A stretch of 64,000 bases of DNA from Synechococcus sp. UW69. Its GTDB lineage: Bacteria > Cyanobacteriota > Cyanobacteriia > PCC-6307 > Cyanobiaceae. The stretch spans positions 434,001 through 498,000 of the forward strand of contig NZ_UCNW01000009.1 of assembly GCF_900474185.1 (NCBI RefSeq), written 5' to 3'. Shown here piece by piece: positions 40,334 to 51,620 of this stretch. The notes beneath the pieces were generated by a model that was not told the DNA's origin, made no database searches, and saw only the letters and a list, made by a program, of their open reading frames with translations. The position numbers were made by a program, and so were the translations under genes. How positions within the stretch are numbered: position 1 is the first letter of the stretch; each line of letters starts with the position of its first letter.

Positions 40334-41332
40334 TCAGGAGGCGACGTAGGCCTCCACCTGATCGCTGACCCGGCGCAGACCCGCTAAACCATCACGCTCG
40401 AGATTGCGAACACGGTCACGACTCATGCCAAGAATCCGGCCAATGCCGGTAAGGCTCATCGGGTCTTCCCCATCCATGCCGTAACGCATCCGCAGCACCT
40501 GCTCTTGAAGGTGGGGCAGCTGGCCCAGCAGGCTGCGCAGATCACCTTTCAAGCAATCCTCTTCCACCTGATCGCTGGGCAGATCACCATCGCCGGAGAG
40601 CAGTTCAAGCAGTTCGGTGTCGTCACCGTCGCCGACTTTCATCTCCAAGCTCACGGGCTGACGGGCGCGACACATCAGATCCTTGACGTCGTCTTCCGGC
40701 AGCTCGACGTACTCAGCCAGCTCGATGACGGTGGGGGTGCGACCCAGCTCTTGGCTCAGCTCCCGCTGCCCCTTCTTGAGCTTGTTCAGCATCTCAGTGA
40801 TGTGAATCGGTAGCCGAATCGTGCGGCTCTTTTCGGCGATGGCCCGCGTAATGCCCTGACGGATCCACCAGTAGGCATAGGTGGAGAACTTGTAGCCCCT
40901 GGTGGGATCAAACTTTTCAACCCCACGCACCAGGCCGATGGTTCCTTCCTGAATTAGATCCAGGAGCTCCATATTCCGCTTGGTGTATTTCTTAGCGACG
41001 CTCACCACCAGCCTTAGGTTGGCGGCCACCATGCGCTCTTTAGCGCGGCGGCCGTGCTGAAGCTTGCGCTTGAGCTGCACTGAGGAAAGCCCCGAGGCCT
41101 TCGCCAGCTGATCTCGACTGGGCTTCTCACCTTCCTTGCTCTCCAGCTCAGACTCGATGGTCTCGATGTCCATTAACTCCTGGACTTGACGCCCGAGAGT
41201 GATCTCCTGCTCATGGGTGAGAAGGGGGACCCGGCCGATGTCTCGCAAATAAGAGCGAACCAGGTCGACGTCTGCCGTGACGGTTTTCGCAGCAGTTTTT
41301 GGCCTGGGATTAGCGGTCGCTGCCGGAGACAT
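40334..41332 (-). CDS. Group 2 sigma-70 family RNA polymerase sigma factor
   Basis: A 332-residue sigma factor lacking region 1.1. Region 1.2 starts at DLVRSYLRDIGRVPLLTHEQE; region 2 has NLRLVVSVAKKYTKRNMELLDLIQEG and the -10 recognition segment STYAYWWIRQGITRAI; region 4 ends with the helix-turn-helix LTGIGRILGMSRDRVRNLERDGL. This is the layout of cyanobacterial SigB-E type alternative factors, which share near-consensus promoters with the housekeeping factor; which one it is cannot be fixed. ATG 41332 (MSPAATA) is preferred over a 24-residue extension into the gap before mgtE. Confidence 0.93.
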   Translation of the reverse strand: MSPAATANPRPKTAAKTVTADVDLVRSYLRDIGRVPLLTHEQEITLGRQVQELMDIETIESELESKEGEKPSRDQLAKASGLSSVQLKRKLQHGRRAKERMVAANLRLVVSVAKKYTKRNMELLDLIQEGTIGLVRGVEKFDPTRGYKFSTYAYWWIRQGITRAIAEKSRTIRLPIHITEMLNKLKKGQRELSQELGRTPTVIELAEYVELPEDDVKDLMCRARQPVSLEMKVGDGDDTELLELLSGDGDLPSDQVEEDCLKGDLRSLLGQLPHLQEQVLRMRYGMDGEDPMSLTGIGRILGMSRDRVRNLERDGLAGLRRVSDQVEAYVAS

Positions 41333-41384
41333 GTCGCTTCTTTGAGTTATGTAAAGAGTACTCCTAAGAAACGTAAACACACTC

Positions 41385-42842
41385 TCAGAAAACGCCCATA
41401 GCAAAGAATTGGGTAGAAATACCTGTGGCCTGAACCAGCTGCGGCAGGTGGACCAACAGCCACCCCGCCGTCTTCAAGTAGATCAGCGTGCCTGCCACAT
41501 CAGTACAGGTGGTGATGAAGGGCGTGGACATCAAGGCCGGATCCAGACCCATGCGATCGAACAGCAGTGGAAACGCCGCTCCGGCGGTAGCCGCCAAGGT
41601 GGTGATCGCCAGCAGGCTCATCCCCACCGACAGACCCACCAAAGCGCTTTCACCTCTCCACCAAGCAAAAGGAACCACCAACAACATCATCAAGACACCC
41701 AGCAACGCCCCCGCCATGGCTTCGCGGGTAATCGCCCGCAAGGGTCCGAGGCTGGTGATGCTCTGGGTGCTCAAGCCACGGATCACCACCGTGGAGCTCT
41801 GGGCCCCCACATTGCCGCCGGTGCCACCGAGCAAGGGGATGAACGCCGCCAGCAAAACCACCTTCTGCAGCACGTCTTCATTAGCGGCAATCACTTCCGA
41901 GGTGAAGAAGCTGGCGAGCACCAGCACCGCTAACCACACCACCCGGCGCCGAGCGACGGTGAACAGGTTGCTGCTGAAGTAGTCGTCGTCATCACCGGCC
42001 TGAACCGCCCCGGCGGCGTACAGATCGCGGGTGGCCTCCTGCTCGATCACATCGATCACGTCATCCACCGTGACGATGCCCACCAGACGCTGCTCCAGAT
42101 CCACCACAGGAACGGCGAGGAAGTCGTAACGCTGGATCGTGCGAGCCACCTTCTCCTGATCGGTGTCGGTGCTGACGCTGAGCACTTCCTCCGTCATCAC
42201 ATCGCCGATGCGAGCCTTGGGGTCTGCCGTCACCAGATCCCTGAGCGACAGGATGCCGGTGAGGCGGCGTTCCGCATCCGTTACATACAGGGAATAAATC
42301 GTTTCGGTGTCGCGGGCGCGGCGGCGCACCATTTCCAACGCCACAGCCGCCGTCTGGTTTTCCTTCAGGGCGATGTACTCGGTCGTCATCAAGCGACCGG
42401 CCGTCTCAGAGCGGTAACCCAGCAATTCAGCGGTCACCTTGCGCTCATCCGGGCTGAGTTCGCTGAGCAGCTGGCGCACCACCTTGGCCGGCAGTTCCTC
42501 AAACAAGCGGGCGCGATCATCCGGCGACATTTCCTCCACCACCTCCCGCATCTCACCGGAGCGCAGCAGGCTCAACAGGCTCTGCTGGGTGGCGGTGTCG
42601 AGGTACTCATAAACACTGATGGCTTCGTCTTTGCTGAGCAGCCGAAAGGCAATGGCCTGCAGGTTGGCTGGCAGCGCGCCGATCGCTTCAGCGATATCGA
42701 CCGGCTGAAGCGGTTCCAGCAGCAGTTTCACCGCGTCGTAGTTCCCCGCCTGAAGCATGGCGGTGAGTTCATGGGTGACTGCTTCGGCCAGCATCTCGTG
42801 CTCCACCGTCACGCCGCCGCTCAACCCCGATGCCTCCGTCAT
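41385..42842 (-). CDS. mgtE: Magnesium transporter MgtE
   Basis: A 485-residue Mg2+ channel. Order: cytoplasmic N domain of helical repeats (about 20-155, DIAEAIGALPANLQAIAF), two CBS domains (about 165-290), a connecting helix, then five membrane helices in the C-terminal third (GGTGGNVGAQSSTVVIRGLS is the conserved pore region; DPALMSTPFITTCTDVAG follows). The N and CBS domains sense cytoplasmic Mg2+. It starts divergently from the glutathione peroxidase gene (72 bases apart), and the sigma factor gene follows 52 bases downstream on the same strand. Confidence 0.95.
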   Translation of the reverse strand: MTEASGLSGGVTVEHEMLAEAVTHELTAMLQAGNYDAVKLLLEPLQPVDIAEAIGALPANLQAIAFRLLSKDEAISVYEYLDTATQQSLLSLLRSGEMREVVEEMSPDDRARLFEELPAKVVRQLLSELSPDERKVTAELLGYRSETAGRLMTTEYIALKENQTAAVALEMVRRRARDTETIYSLYVTDAERRLTGILSLRDLVTADPKARIGDVMTEEVLSVSTDTDQEKVARTIQRYDFLAVPVVDLEQRLVGIVTVDDVIDVIEQEATRDLYAAGAVQAGDDDDYFSSNLFTVARRRVVWLAVLVLASFFTSEVIAANEDVLQKVVLLAAFIPLLGGTGGNVGAQSSTVVIRGLSTQSITSLGPLRAITREAMAGALLGVLMMLLVVPFAWWRGESALVGLSVGMSLLAITTLAATAGAAFPLLFDRMGLDPALMSTPFITTCTDVAGTLIYLKTAGWLLVHLPQLVQATGISTQFFAMGVF

Positions 42843-42914
42843 GCCCCTCCGGCCGGGAGCCCAGTCTATGGCCGTTACATCCGGTTAACGTCAGCTCTCC
42901 ATCAGTGTTCAACC

Positions 42915-43388
42915 ATGGCGATCAGCGTCAGCTCTGTCTCCGTCACCACCCCCGACGGCAGCAGCAAATCCCTGGGCGACTACGCCGGCAAGGTGCTGCT
43001 GATCGTGAACGTGGCCAGCCGCTGTGGCTTCACCAAGCAGTACGCCGGCCTTCAGGCCCTGAACGAGGCCTACGCCGCAAAGGGTCTAGCCGTTCTGGGT
43101 TTCCCCTGCAACGACTTCGGCGCCCAGGAGCCCGGCAGCCTCGACGAGATCAAGAGCTTCTGCTCCACCACCTACGGCGCCGACTTCGAGCTGTTTGAGA
43201 AGGTGCACGCCAAGGGCAGCACCACAGAGCCCTACACCACCCTCAATCAGATGGATCCCGCCGGTGATGTGGAGTGGAACTTCGAGAAGTTCCTGGTGGG
43301 CAAAGACGGCACAGTGATCGCCCGCTTCAAGAGCGGCGTCACCCCCGAAGACCTCAAGTCGGCGATTGAGGCGGCTCTGGCGGCTTGA
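42915..43388 (+). CDS. Glutathione peroxidase family thiol peroxidase
   Basis: A 157-residue Cys-type glutathione peroxidase. The catalytic Cys lies in NVASRCGFTKQYAGL near residue 36 in place of selenocysteine; GFPCNDFGAQEPG supplies the Gln and a second Cys region, and WNFEKFLVGKDG the Trp/Asn pair of the active site. Such enzymes in cyanobacteria usually reduce lipid hydroperoxides with thioredoxin or NADPH-linked donors. ATG 42915 (MAISVSSVSV) gives normal length; a frame upstream overlaps mgtE. Its last 35 bases overlap the convergent glycosyltransferase gene. Confidence 0.94.
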   Translation: MAISVSSVSVTTPDGSSKSLGDYAGKVLLIVNVASRCGFTKQYAGLQALNEAYAAKGLAVLGFPCNDFGAQEPGSLDEIKSFCSTTYGADFELFEKVHAKGSTTEPYTTLNQMDPAGDVEWNFEKFLVGKDGTVIARFKSGVTPEDLKSAIEAALAA

Positions 43389-44238
43389 GTCTCTGTTGAT
43401 TCGCACACTCCCGCCAGGGGGTGTGCAGCAGCGATGACCAGAAGCTGAAACTGAGTGACGACTGATTCAGCCAGCCCTTGAGATCCAGGATCATCGGCTC
43501 ATGGCTCAGGAGCATTTTGTTGATCCATTCCCTGCGCTTCGGGTCCTGATCAAGACGGTTGGCTGGAACCAAAGGAAATGGCAGGGGTTTGTAGCTCTGA
43601 GAAAAAAAGCGGTTGAACAGTGACTGCTCTAAGAGATTTGCTTGCGGCATTGTTTTTCTTTTCCTCTCTGCCTCCTTGAGAAATGAATGTCGCCCCTGAA
43701 CGAAAGCATCATGGCGTCGTATCCGGTCCAGATTCATCAGGCACACACCCATTCGGAAATAACGTTCTCGTGAGGTTCTGAGCCAGTCGTAATAGGCCTG
43801 GGGATGAGGTTTTCCCCCCTGGAAGGCACTGAGGCAGCTTCGCCCGAGATCAAGTTTCCAAATCCGTCGGATGTCGAGGAGGACCTGCAGATCGCAGTCG
43901 AGCAAGATGCAGCGCCTGAGCTTGGGCAGGTAGTCAGGAATCCATGCTCGCCAAACAATTGCAGGAGAAAAATGACCGTCCAGTTGCATGGCCAGCTGAT
44001 GGGCTTCAGGGACAGCTTCAGCCGGATGAAACCGAAGTCGGTCGCCGGTCTGCATTGAGCGACGCAAGTGACGGCGAGTTTTGCGTGTGACCGACTCATC
44101 GGCGATGACATGAACGGTGATGCCAGCAGAGGTGCGCTGCCGTATTGAGCTGTACGTCGCAGCTAGTGCCATCGGATATGGGGATTGATCATCCCTTTGG
44201 AATAGGCAAAAGACCAGATGAATCCTCTCCAAGGTCAT
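43354..44238 (-). CDS. GT8-like glycosyltransferase
   Basis: A 294-residue GT-A protein. The N-terminus (IHLVFCLFQRDDQSPYPMALAATYSSI) and the metal-binding LLDCDLQVLLDI (DXD) near residue 115, preceded by ARAWIPDYLPKLRRCI-like sequence (WRAWIPDYLPKLRRC), match family 8 galactosyl/glucosyltransferases that build lipopolysaccharide cores. The ATG at 44238 (MTLERIHL) overlaps the crcB stop by 4 bases. GC is lower than its neighbours. Coupled at the tail of the gyrB operon, it is another surface-glycan gene attached to a housekeeping unit. Confidence 0.82.
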   Translation of the reverse strand: MTLERIHLVFCLFQRDDQSPYPMALAATYSSIRQRTSAGITVHVIADESVTRKTRRHLRRSMQTGDRLRFHPAEAVPEAHQLAMQLDGHFSPAIVWRAWIPDYLPKLRRCILLDCDLQVLLDIRRIWKLDLGRSCLSAFQGGKPHPQAYYDWLRTSRERYFRMGVCLMNLDRIRRHDAFVQGRHSFLKEAERKRKTMPQANLLEQSLFNRFFSQSYKPLPFPLVPANRLDQDPKRREWINKMLLSHEPMILDLKGWLNQSSLSFSFWSSLLHTPWRECANQQRLKPPEPPQSPT

Positions 44239-44609
44239 CGAGGCAAGCGTTGTCCGAGATAAAAGCCCGCTGCTGCGGCGCCAAGCCCCAGCCCAAGGGT
44301 CAGCCCGATCAAACCCAATGCGGCGGGCCAATCTCCGGAGCTCAGGTGCTTCATGGCCGCCAACATCCAACTGCTGAAGGTGGTGAGCGAGCCGCAGAAG
44401 CCAATGCCCAGCAGCAACTGCCGACGAGGGGCTGCGGGAAGCCCGGCCAGCATGCCCAACAACGCGGCCCCCAGGACGTTGACCAGCAGGTTCTGATCCC
44501 CCAGATGCAAGGCCAGCTGCCAGCGCAGCAAAGCTCCGGGCACAGCACCCACACCCACGAGCAGAAGCTCCTGCAGTTCCAGTTGCAGGCTGGGGCTGTT
44601 CTCAGGCAT
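44235..44609 (-). CDS. crcB: CrcB/Fluc fluoride exporter subunit 1
   Basis: A 124-residue protein with four membrane helices. The family motifs are [13 protein letters not shown] near the N-terminus, [12 protein letters not shown] and [14 protein letters not shown]. Fluc channels work as antiparallel dimers, and paired genes usually encode heterodimer partners. The ATG at 44609 (MPENSPSL) is inside the end of the second crcB gene (8-base overlap). No fluoride riboswitch was seen upstream. Confidence 0.9.
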   Translation of the reverse strand: MPENSPSLQLELQELLLVGVGAVPGALLRWQLALHLGDQNLLVNVLGAALLGMLAGLPAAPRRQLLLGIGFCGSLTTFSSWMLAAMKHLSSGDWPAALGLIGLTLGLGLGAAAAGFYLGQRLPR

Positions 44610-44962
44610 GGGTCCCCAGTCCGTAACCAACGGCCGAGGCCAGCAAACCCGCACCGATCGAAGCCAGCGCAAGCACCAACGCCGTTAGAGCCTGCCCCGC
44701 CCGCAGCTCATTCAGCAGCTCCACGGCAAAGGTGGAAAAAGTGCTGAGGCTGCCGAAAAAACCGACACCGATCAGCAGCGCGATGCCGGTGCTGGCGTTG
44801 CAGGTTTCATTGAGGGCCAGCACCAACCCCAGGGCGAAACAGGCCACCACATTCACAAGAAAGGTGCCCCAGTGCTTCTTCGGCACCATGGGCTGAAAGT
44901 GGTTCACCACCTTTAAGCGCAGCCAGGCCCCGGGGATCGCCCCGAGACCAACCAACAGAGCC

Positions 44963-44982
<20 letters not shown>
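44602..44982 (-). CDS. crcB: CrcB/Fluc fluoride exporter subunit 2
   Basis: A protein of about 126 residues with four membrane helices and the same motifs as its neighbour ([39 protein letters not shown]). It is likely the partner of the adjacent crcB product in a fluoride-exporting dimer. I used the GTG at 44982 ([10 protein letters not shown]), which gives normal length and a 20-base overlap with the SH3-domain gene; the ATG at 45030 would add a cytoplasmic extension of 16 residues rich in Cys and Pro. The start is uncertain. Confidence 0.85.
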
Positions 44983-47250
<2,268 letters not shown>

Positions 47251-47402
47251 TCAGTAAGTCTCAAGCCAGGAAACCGGGTCATGGGCGGGCGCAACGGCTC
47301 TAAACCTCGACCTGACAATGCCAATCTACCACCGGCTGTCTATAGAGGCTTGCAGAGGCCTCTCAGCGGTCGTTCCAAGCCGGGCTGCACCCCCTAACGC
47401 TT

Positions 47403-48302
47403 TTGAATAGCTCCAATCCCTTGGTGATCGCCCTGCTCGGGCCCACTGCCAGCGGCAAGACCGCCCTGGCTTTGGACATCGCCGAACGGCTGGATCTGCC
47501 GGTGATCAACGTGGATTCCCGCCAGCTCTACCGGGAGATGAATGTTGGCACTGCCAAGCCGACGGCGGAGCAGCAAAAACGAGTACAGCACCATTTATTG
47601 GACCTGCGCGCACCGGACCAGCCGATCACCCTGCAGGAGTTTCAATCAGAAGCCAATCCCTGCATCAACCATGAGCTGGAGCAGCGTGGCGTGGCCCTCC
47701 TCGTGGGAGGCAGCGGCCTGTATCTCAAAGCCCTCACCTCCGGACTGCAACCTCCGGCCGTCGCCCCACAGCAGAAGCTGCGCCAACAACTGACGGCATT
47801 GGGCCAGGGCATCTGCCACCCCCTGCTGCAAGCCGCCGACCCAGACGCCGCCGCCAAAATCGCTCCAGCCGATGCCGTGCGCACCCAGCGCGCCCTGGAA
47901 GTGCTCTACGCATCCGGGCAACCGATGAGCCGACAAGCCACCGCCACACCGCCCCCCTGGAACGTTCTGGAACTGGGCCTCAATCCCGCCAATCTGCGCC
48001 AGCGGATCCAGCAACGCACCGAGCAGCTGTACCAGGACGGGCTGGTGGAGGAGACCCGGCGCCTGAGCGAGCGCTACGGCGCAGATCTGCCGCTGCTGCA
48101 GACCATCGGCTACGGCGAGGCGCTGCAGGTGATCAGCGGCAGGCTGACCAATGGAGACGCGGTGCGGATCACCAGCCAACGCACCCGCCAGTTCGCCAAA
48201 CGACAACGCACCTGGTTCCGGCGTCAGCACAACCCCCACTGGCTGCCCGACCAGACAACGTTGACGGATGCGATGACGTTGATCCAGCAGCAACTAATGT
48301 GA
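47403..48302 (+). CDS. miaA: tRNA dimethylallyltransferase
   Basis: A 299-residue enzyme that adds a dimethylallyl group to adenosine 37 of tRNAs reading UNN codons. Walker A is [13 protein letters not shown] near residue 11, followed by [34 protein letters not shown] and [16 protein letters not shown], all typical. The start is TTG at 47403 ([13 protein letters not shown]). No ATG lies before the P-loop. Divergent from gyrB, with 152 bases between starts. infC follows 57 bases later. Confidence 0.95.
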   Translation: MNSSNPLVIALLGPTASGKTALALDIAERLDLPVINVDSRQLYREMNVGTAKPTAEQQKRVQHHLLDLRAPDQPITLQEFQSEANPCINHELEQRGVALLVGGSGLYLKALTSGLQPPAVAPQQKLRQQLTALGQGICHPLLQAADPDAAAKIAPADAVRTQRALEVLYASGQPMSRQATATPPPWNVLELGLNPANLRQRIQQRTEQLYQDGLVEETRRLSERYGADLPLLQTIGYGEALQVISGRLTNGDAVRITSQRTRQFAKRQRTWFRRQHNPHWLPDQTTLTDAMTLIQQQLM

Positions 48303-48306
48303 AGGA

Positions 48307-48338
48307 TGCAGACGTTATATCCCTCGAAATTGTCTGCA
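48307..48338 (+). other. Inverted repeat in the miaA-infC gap
   Basis: TGCAGAC at 48307-48313 and GTCTGCA at 48332-48338 form a perfect 7-base stem around an 18-base AT-rich loop, between the miaA stop and the infC start. No U-tract follows, so it is not a plain terminator. It may be part of the infC leader or an mRNA processing signal. Confidence 0.5.
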
Positions 48339-48359
48339 CCTGTCCCCGTCACCGCCTGA

Positions 48360-49013
48360 ATGCCCCCACGTCCCCGTTTTGACCGTCGTGCCCCGGTTCG
48401 GGAGCTGCCCAACATCAACGATCGGATCAACTACCCCCAATTGCGGGTGGTCGACTCAGACGGCGCTCAGCTGGGCGTGATCAGCCGGGAAGAAGCCCTC
48501 GACGTGGCCCGTGACCGGGAACTGGATCTGGTGCTGGTGAGCGAGAAGGCCGACCCGCCGGTCTGCCGAATCATGGACTACGGCAAGTTCAAGTTCGAAC
48601 AAGAAAAGAAAGCCAAAGAGGCCAAGAAAAAGTCGCACCAGACCGAAGTTAAAGAGGTCAAGATGCGCTACAAGATCGACCAGCACGATTACGACGTGCG
48701 AATCGGTCAGGCCCAGCGCTTCCTCAAGGCTGGCGACAAGGTGAAGTGCACGGTGATCTTCCGCGGCCGGGAGATTCAGCACACGGCCCTGGCGGAAACC
48801 CTCCTGCGGCGGATGGCCAAGGATCTGGAGGAGAAGGCCGAGATCCAGCAGGCGCCCAAACGGGAGGGCCGCAACATGATCATGTTCCTCACCCCGCGCA
48901 AAACACCGCTGGTGAAGAAGGAGGAAAAGGAGCAAGCCGCCAACAAGGCCGTGCGCACGATTCCGGCACCCCCACGCCCCACCGCCGCGAAGGTGGCGAG
49001 CCCTCAGGGCTAG
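48360..49013 (+). CDS. infC: Translation initiation factor IF-3
   Basis: A 217-residue IF-3. The N-terminal domain ([66 protein letters not shown]) is followed by the linker and the C-terminal domain ([34 protein letters not shown]). The start is ATG rather than the AUU of E. coli, so the classic autocontrol by a rare start is not expected. A basic, Ala/Pro-rich tail of about 30 residues extends beyond the usual end. It converges with a dienelactone hydrolase gene (4-base overlap). Confidence 0.96.
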
Positions 49014-49777
49014 AGGAGAGAGTCATCGTCCAGCAGCAAGCGCCATCCCTGGGCTGAGGCCTGGGGATCAAAACTGCTGCGGGCTTCGCACATGAAGCCG
49101 TGATCGGCGCCGTCATAGCTCAGACAACGCAAACGCTCGCCAGCGGGATCGGCCTTGCGCAGGGCCGACGCAATCGTCTCGCGATCCTCCGCAGGAATCA
49201 GCGGATCGGCCGTGCCGAACACACAGGTGAGCCGTGCCTGGATCTGCGGCAGCAGGGCCAGGGAGGGTTCACCACCGCCAGGCCGCATCCGGCTGACGCC
49301 GGCGCCATAGAAATCAAAGGCCGCCGCCACGCCAGGCAGGCTGGCCGCCAAAAACGCGGCATGTCCCCCGAAGCAGAAGCCCACCAGATGAACCTCTGCC
49401 TGCGGGTGTTGATCCTGCAGCCAGGCCAGGGCCGCAGCAACATCAGCGAGGATCTGATCGCTGGTGGTGGCGTCCTTGTGGCGACGACCTTGGGCCAGAT
49501 CGGACGTTTCATAGGCCAACTCCAGATTGGGGGCCGTTCGCGCAAACAAGGGCACCGCCAGGGCCGGATGGCCATGGGCGGCCAGCCGATCGGCCACGCT
49601 GCGCACCCAGGCATTCACACCGAACACCTCAGGCAGCACGATATAGACACGATGTATAGACGATTCTGTATCGATATCGTTTGCGGCAGTTTGCGGCTGT
49701 GCCCACCAGCAACGCAGTGACACATCCCCATTGGCGATCTGAAGCCAGCGGGATGACAGCGAGTTTGAAATTGTCAC
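49010..49777 (-). CDS. Dienelactone hydrolase family protein
   Basis: A 255-residue alpha/beta hydrolase of the dienelactone hydrolase type. The nucleophile is Cys in [10 protein letters not shown], the acid Asp in [12 protein letters not shown] and the base His in DGADHGFMC, which is the Cys-Asp-His triad of the family. [21 protein letters not shown] is the characteristic early region. The start is GTG at 49777 ([11 protein letters not shown]), where the predicted domain begins; the upstream frame overlaps the divergent regulator's control region. The substrate is unknown. Divergent from the GntR gene. Confidence 0.9.
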
Positions 49778-49807
49778 AGGTCCACAGGACACAGAAGCAA
49801 TTGTCAC
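49769..49807. promoter_or_regulatory. Direct repeat AATTGTCAC x2 and promoter between hydrolase and GntR gene
   Basis: AATTGTCAC occurs at 49769-49777 (overlapping the hydrolase start) and at 49799-49807, exactly 30 bases apart, about three helical turns. The second copy contains TTGTCA (49801-49806), a good -35 box for the GntR gene. A -10-like TATGGT follows at 49824-49829 with a 17-base spacer. The repeats could be operator half-sites for the GntR product, but this is inference. Confidence 0.5.
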
Positions 49808-49856
49808 CAAGGGAATCGCTCCGTATGGTGGCCGCATTCCGACCTGTCCCACCGGC

Positions 49857-50858
49857 GTGCGATTCCATATCCAACAGGAAAGCGACATTCCGGCATCGAC
49901 GCAGCTCTACAACCAGATCTGTTTCGCCATCGCAGCGCGGCATTACCCACCGGGGCATCGACTGCCGAGTACCCGACAACTGGCAATGCAGACCGGATTG
50001 CATCGCAACACGATCAGCAAGGTTTACCGACAGCTGGAAACCGATGGCGTCGTGGAAGCCATGGCCGGCTCTGGCATCTACGTGCGCGACCAGCAGAAAC
50101 CACGGGAAATCAAAACGCCACCGCACATCCGCAATCGGGGCGTCACCGATCTCGACCGTGAAGTGCGCAAGTGTGTGGATGGCCTGCTGAATGCGGGCTG
50201 CACCCTGCAGCAGACCCGGGAACTGCTGACCCGGGAGATCGACTGGCGCCTGCGCTGCGGCGCGCGCGTGCTGGTCAGCACGCCGCGGGAAGACATCGGC
50301 GCCTCGATGCTGATCGCCGAGGAACTGGAACCTTGCCTGGATGTGCCGGTGGAAGTGGTACCGCTGGAGGAACTGGAAAGCGTTCTGGAAAATTCCAGCA
50401 ATGGCACAGTGGTGACTAGCCGTTATTTCCTCCAACCGGTGGAGGAGCTGGCGAAGAAACAAAGTGTTCGGGCCGTGGCCGTTGACCTCAACGACTTCCG
50501 CCAGGAGCTGGCCATGCTCAAAGAGTTGCGCCCCGGCAGCTGTGTGGGCCTGGTGAGCATCAGCCCTGGCATCCTGCGGGCAGCGGAGGTGATTCTCCAC
50601 TCAATGCGGGGCAACGAATTGCTGCTGATGACCGCCACCCCAGACGTGGGCAGCCGCCTGCTGGCCCTACTGCGGGCCTCCAGTCACGTGCTCTGCGATC
50701 GCCCCAGCCTGCCTCTGGTGGAGCAGAGCCTTCGTCAGAACCGCTCCCAACTGATGCGCATGCCCCAGGTGCATTGCGCCGAGAGCTACCTCAGCACCGA
50801 TACGATCGATCTACTCCGTAAGGAGATTGGCCTGCAGACCCCGGCGGCCGCCAGCTAA
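49857..50858 (+). CDS. GntR-family transcriptional regulator
   Basis: A 333-residue regulator. Residues about 10-80 form the GntR winged helix-turn-helix (PASTQLYNQICFAIAARHYPPGHRLPSTRQLA with GLHRNTISKVYRQLE). The long C-terminal part (about 110-333) resembles a periplasmic-binding-like ligand domain of picocyanobacterial GntR members (GARVLVSTPREDIGASMLIAEELEPC), not the classic FadR helix bundle. The start is GTG at 49857 with a plausible promoter upstream. It lies 9 bases before cysE on the same strand and divergent from the hydrolase, so it may control either. Confidence 0.88.
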   Translation: MRFHIQQESDIPASTQLYNQICFAIAARHYPPGHRLPSTRQLAMQTGLHRNTISKVYRQLETDGVVEAMAGSGIYVRDQQKPREIKTPPHIRNRGVTDLDREVRKCVDGLLNAGCTLQQTRELLTREIDWRLRCGARVLVSTPREDIGASMLIAEELEPCLDVPVEVVPLEELESVLENSSNGTVVTSRYFLQPVEELAKKQSVRAVAVDLNDFRQELAMLKELRPGSCVGLVSISPGILRAAEVILHSMRGNELLLMTATPDVGSRLLALLRASSHVLCDRPSLPLVEQSLRQNRSQLMRMPQVHCAESYLSTDTIDLLRKEIGLQTPAAAS

Positions 50859-50867
50859 AACCCTGCG

Positions 50868-51620
50868 ATGTTTGATCACATCCGTGCCGACCTCGCGATC
50901 ATCCGCGAGCGTGATCCGGCTGCCCGTGGCTGGCTGGAAATTGTGTGCTGCTACCCCGGCTTCCAGGCGATCAGCCTGCATCGGATCAGCCATCGCCTCT
51001 GGAGCTGCCGTCTGCCCCTGAAGCTCGCCGCCCGCTGCCTCAGCCAGATCGGCCGTTCCCTCACCGGCATCGAAATCCACCCGGGTGCACGCATCGGCCA
51101 CAGCGTGTTCATCGACCACGGCATGGGGGTGGTGATCGGCGAAACCGCTGAAATCGGCCCCCGCTGCCTGCTGTACCAGGGGGTGACCCTGGGGGGCACA
51201 GGCAAGGAGCACGGCAAACGCCATCCCACCCTGGAGGAGAACGTTGTGGTCGGAGCTGGAGCCAAGGTGCTGGGTGCCATCACCATCGGCACCAACACCC
51301 GCATCGGCGCCGGATCGGTGGTGGTGCGCGATGTGGAAAGCGACTGCACCGTTGTGGGCATTCCAGGCCGCGTGATCCACCAGAGCGGCGTACGGATCAA
51401 CCCCCTGGCCCACTCCGCCCTACCGGATGCCGAAGCAAGCGTGATCCGCAACCTCATGGAGCGGATCGATGAACTGGAAAGCACCGTGGGCAACCTTCAG
51501 CGATGCTTGAGGGAAGTAGCGGAAGGCCGCGCATTGCGCGAAACATGTCGAGGTGAATCGCAAAACCTCAAAGACCGCGAGATCCTGGAATTCCTCGGAG
51601 ACACCTCCGGTGATCGTTGA
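50868..51620 (+). CDS. cysE: Serine O-acetyltransferase
   Basis: A 250-residue hexapeptide-repeat enzyme that makes O-acetylserine, the sulfide acceptor of cysteine synthesis. The left-handed beta-helix is visible (IEIHPGARIGHSVFIDHGMGVVIGETAEIGPR, GAGAKVLGAITIGTNTRIGAGSVVV), with HGKRHPTL and the active His in DHGMG. The C-terminal tail after about residue 185 is longer than usual. The GTG start of the next sulfotransferase gene lies inside its last codons (11-base overlap), which links sulfur assimilation to a sulfate-transfer gene. Confidence 0.95.
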   Translation: MFDHIRADLAIIRERDPAARGWLEIVCCYPGFQAISLHRISHRLWSCRLPLKLAARCLSQIGRSLTGIEIHPGARIGHSVFIDHGMGVVIGETAEIGPRCLLYQGVTLGGTGKEHGKRHPTLEENVVVGAGAKVLGAITIGTNTRIGAGSVVVRDVESDCTVVGIPGRVIHQSGVRINPLAHSALPDAEASVIRNLMERIDELESTVGNLQRCLREVAEGRALRETCRGESQNLKDREILEFLGDTSGDR

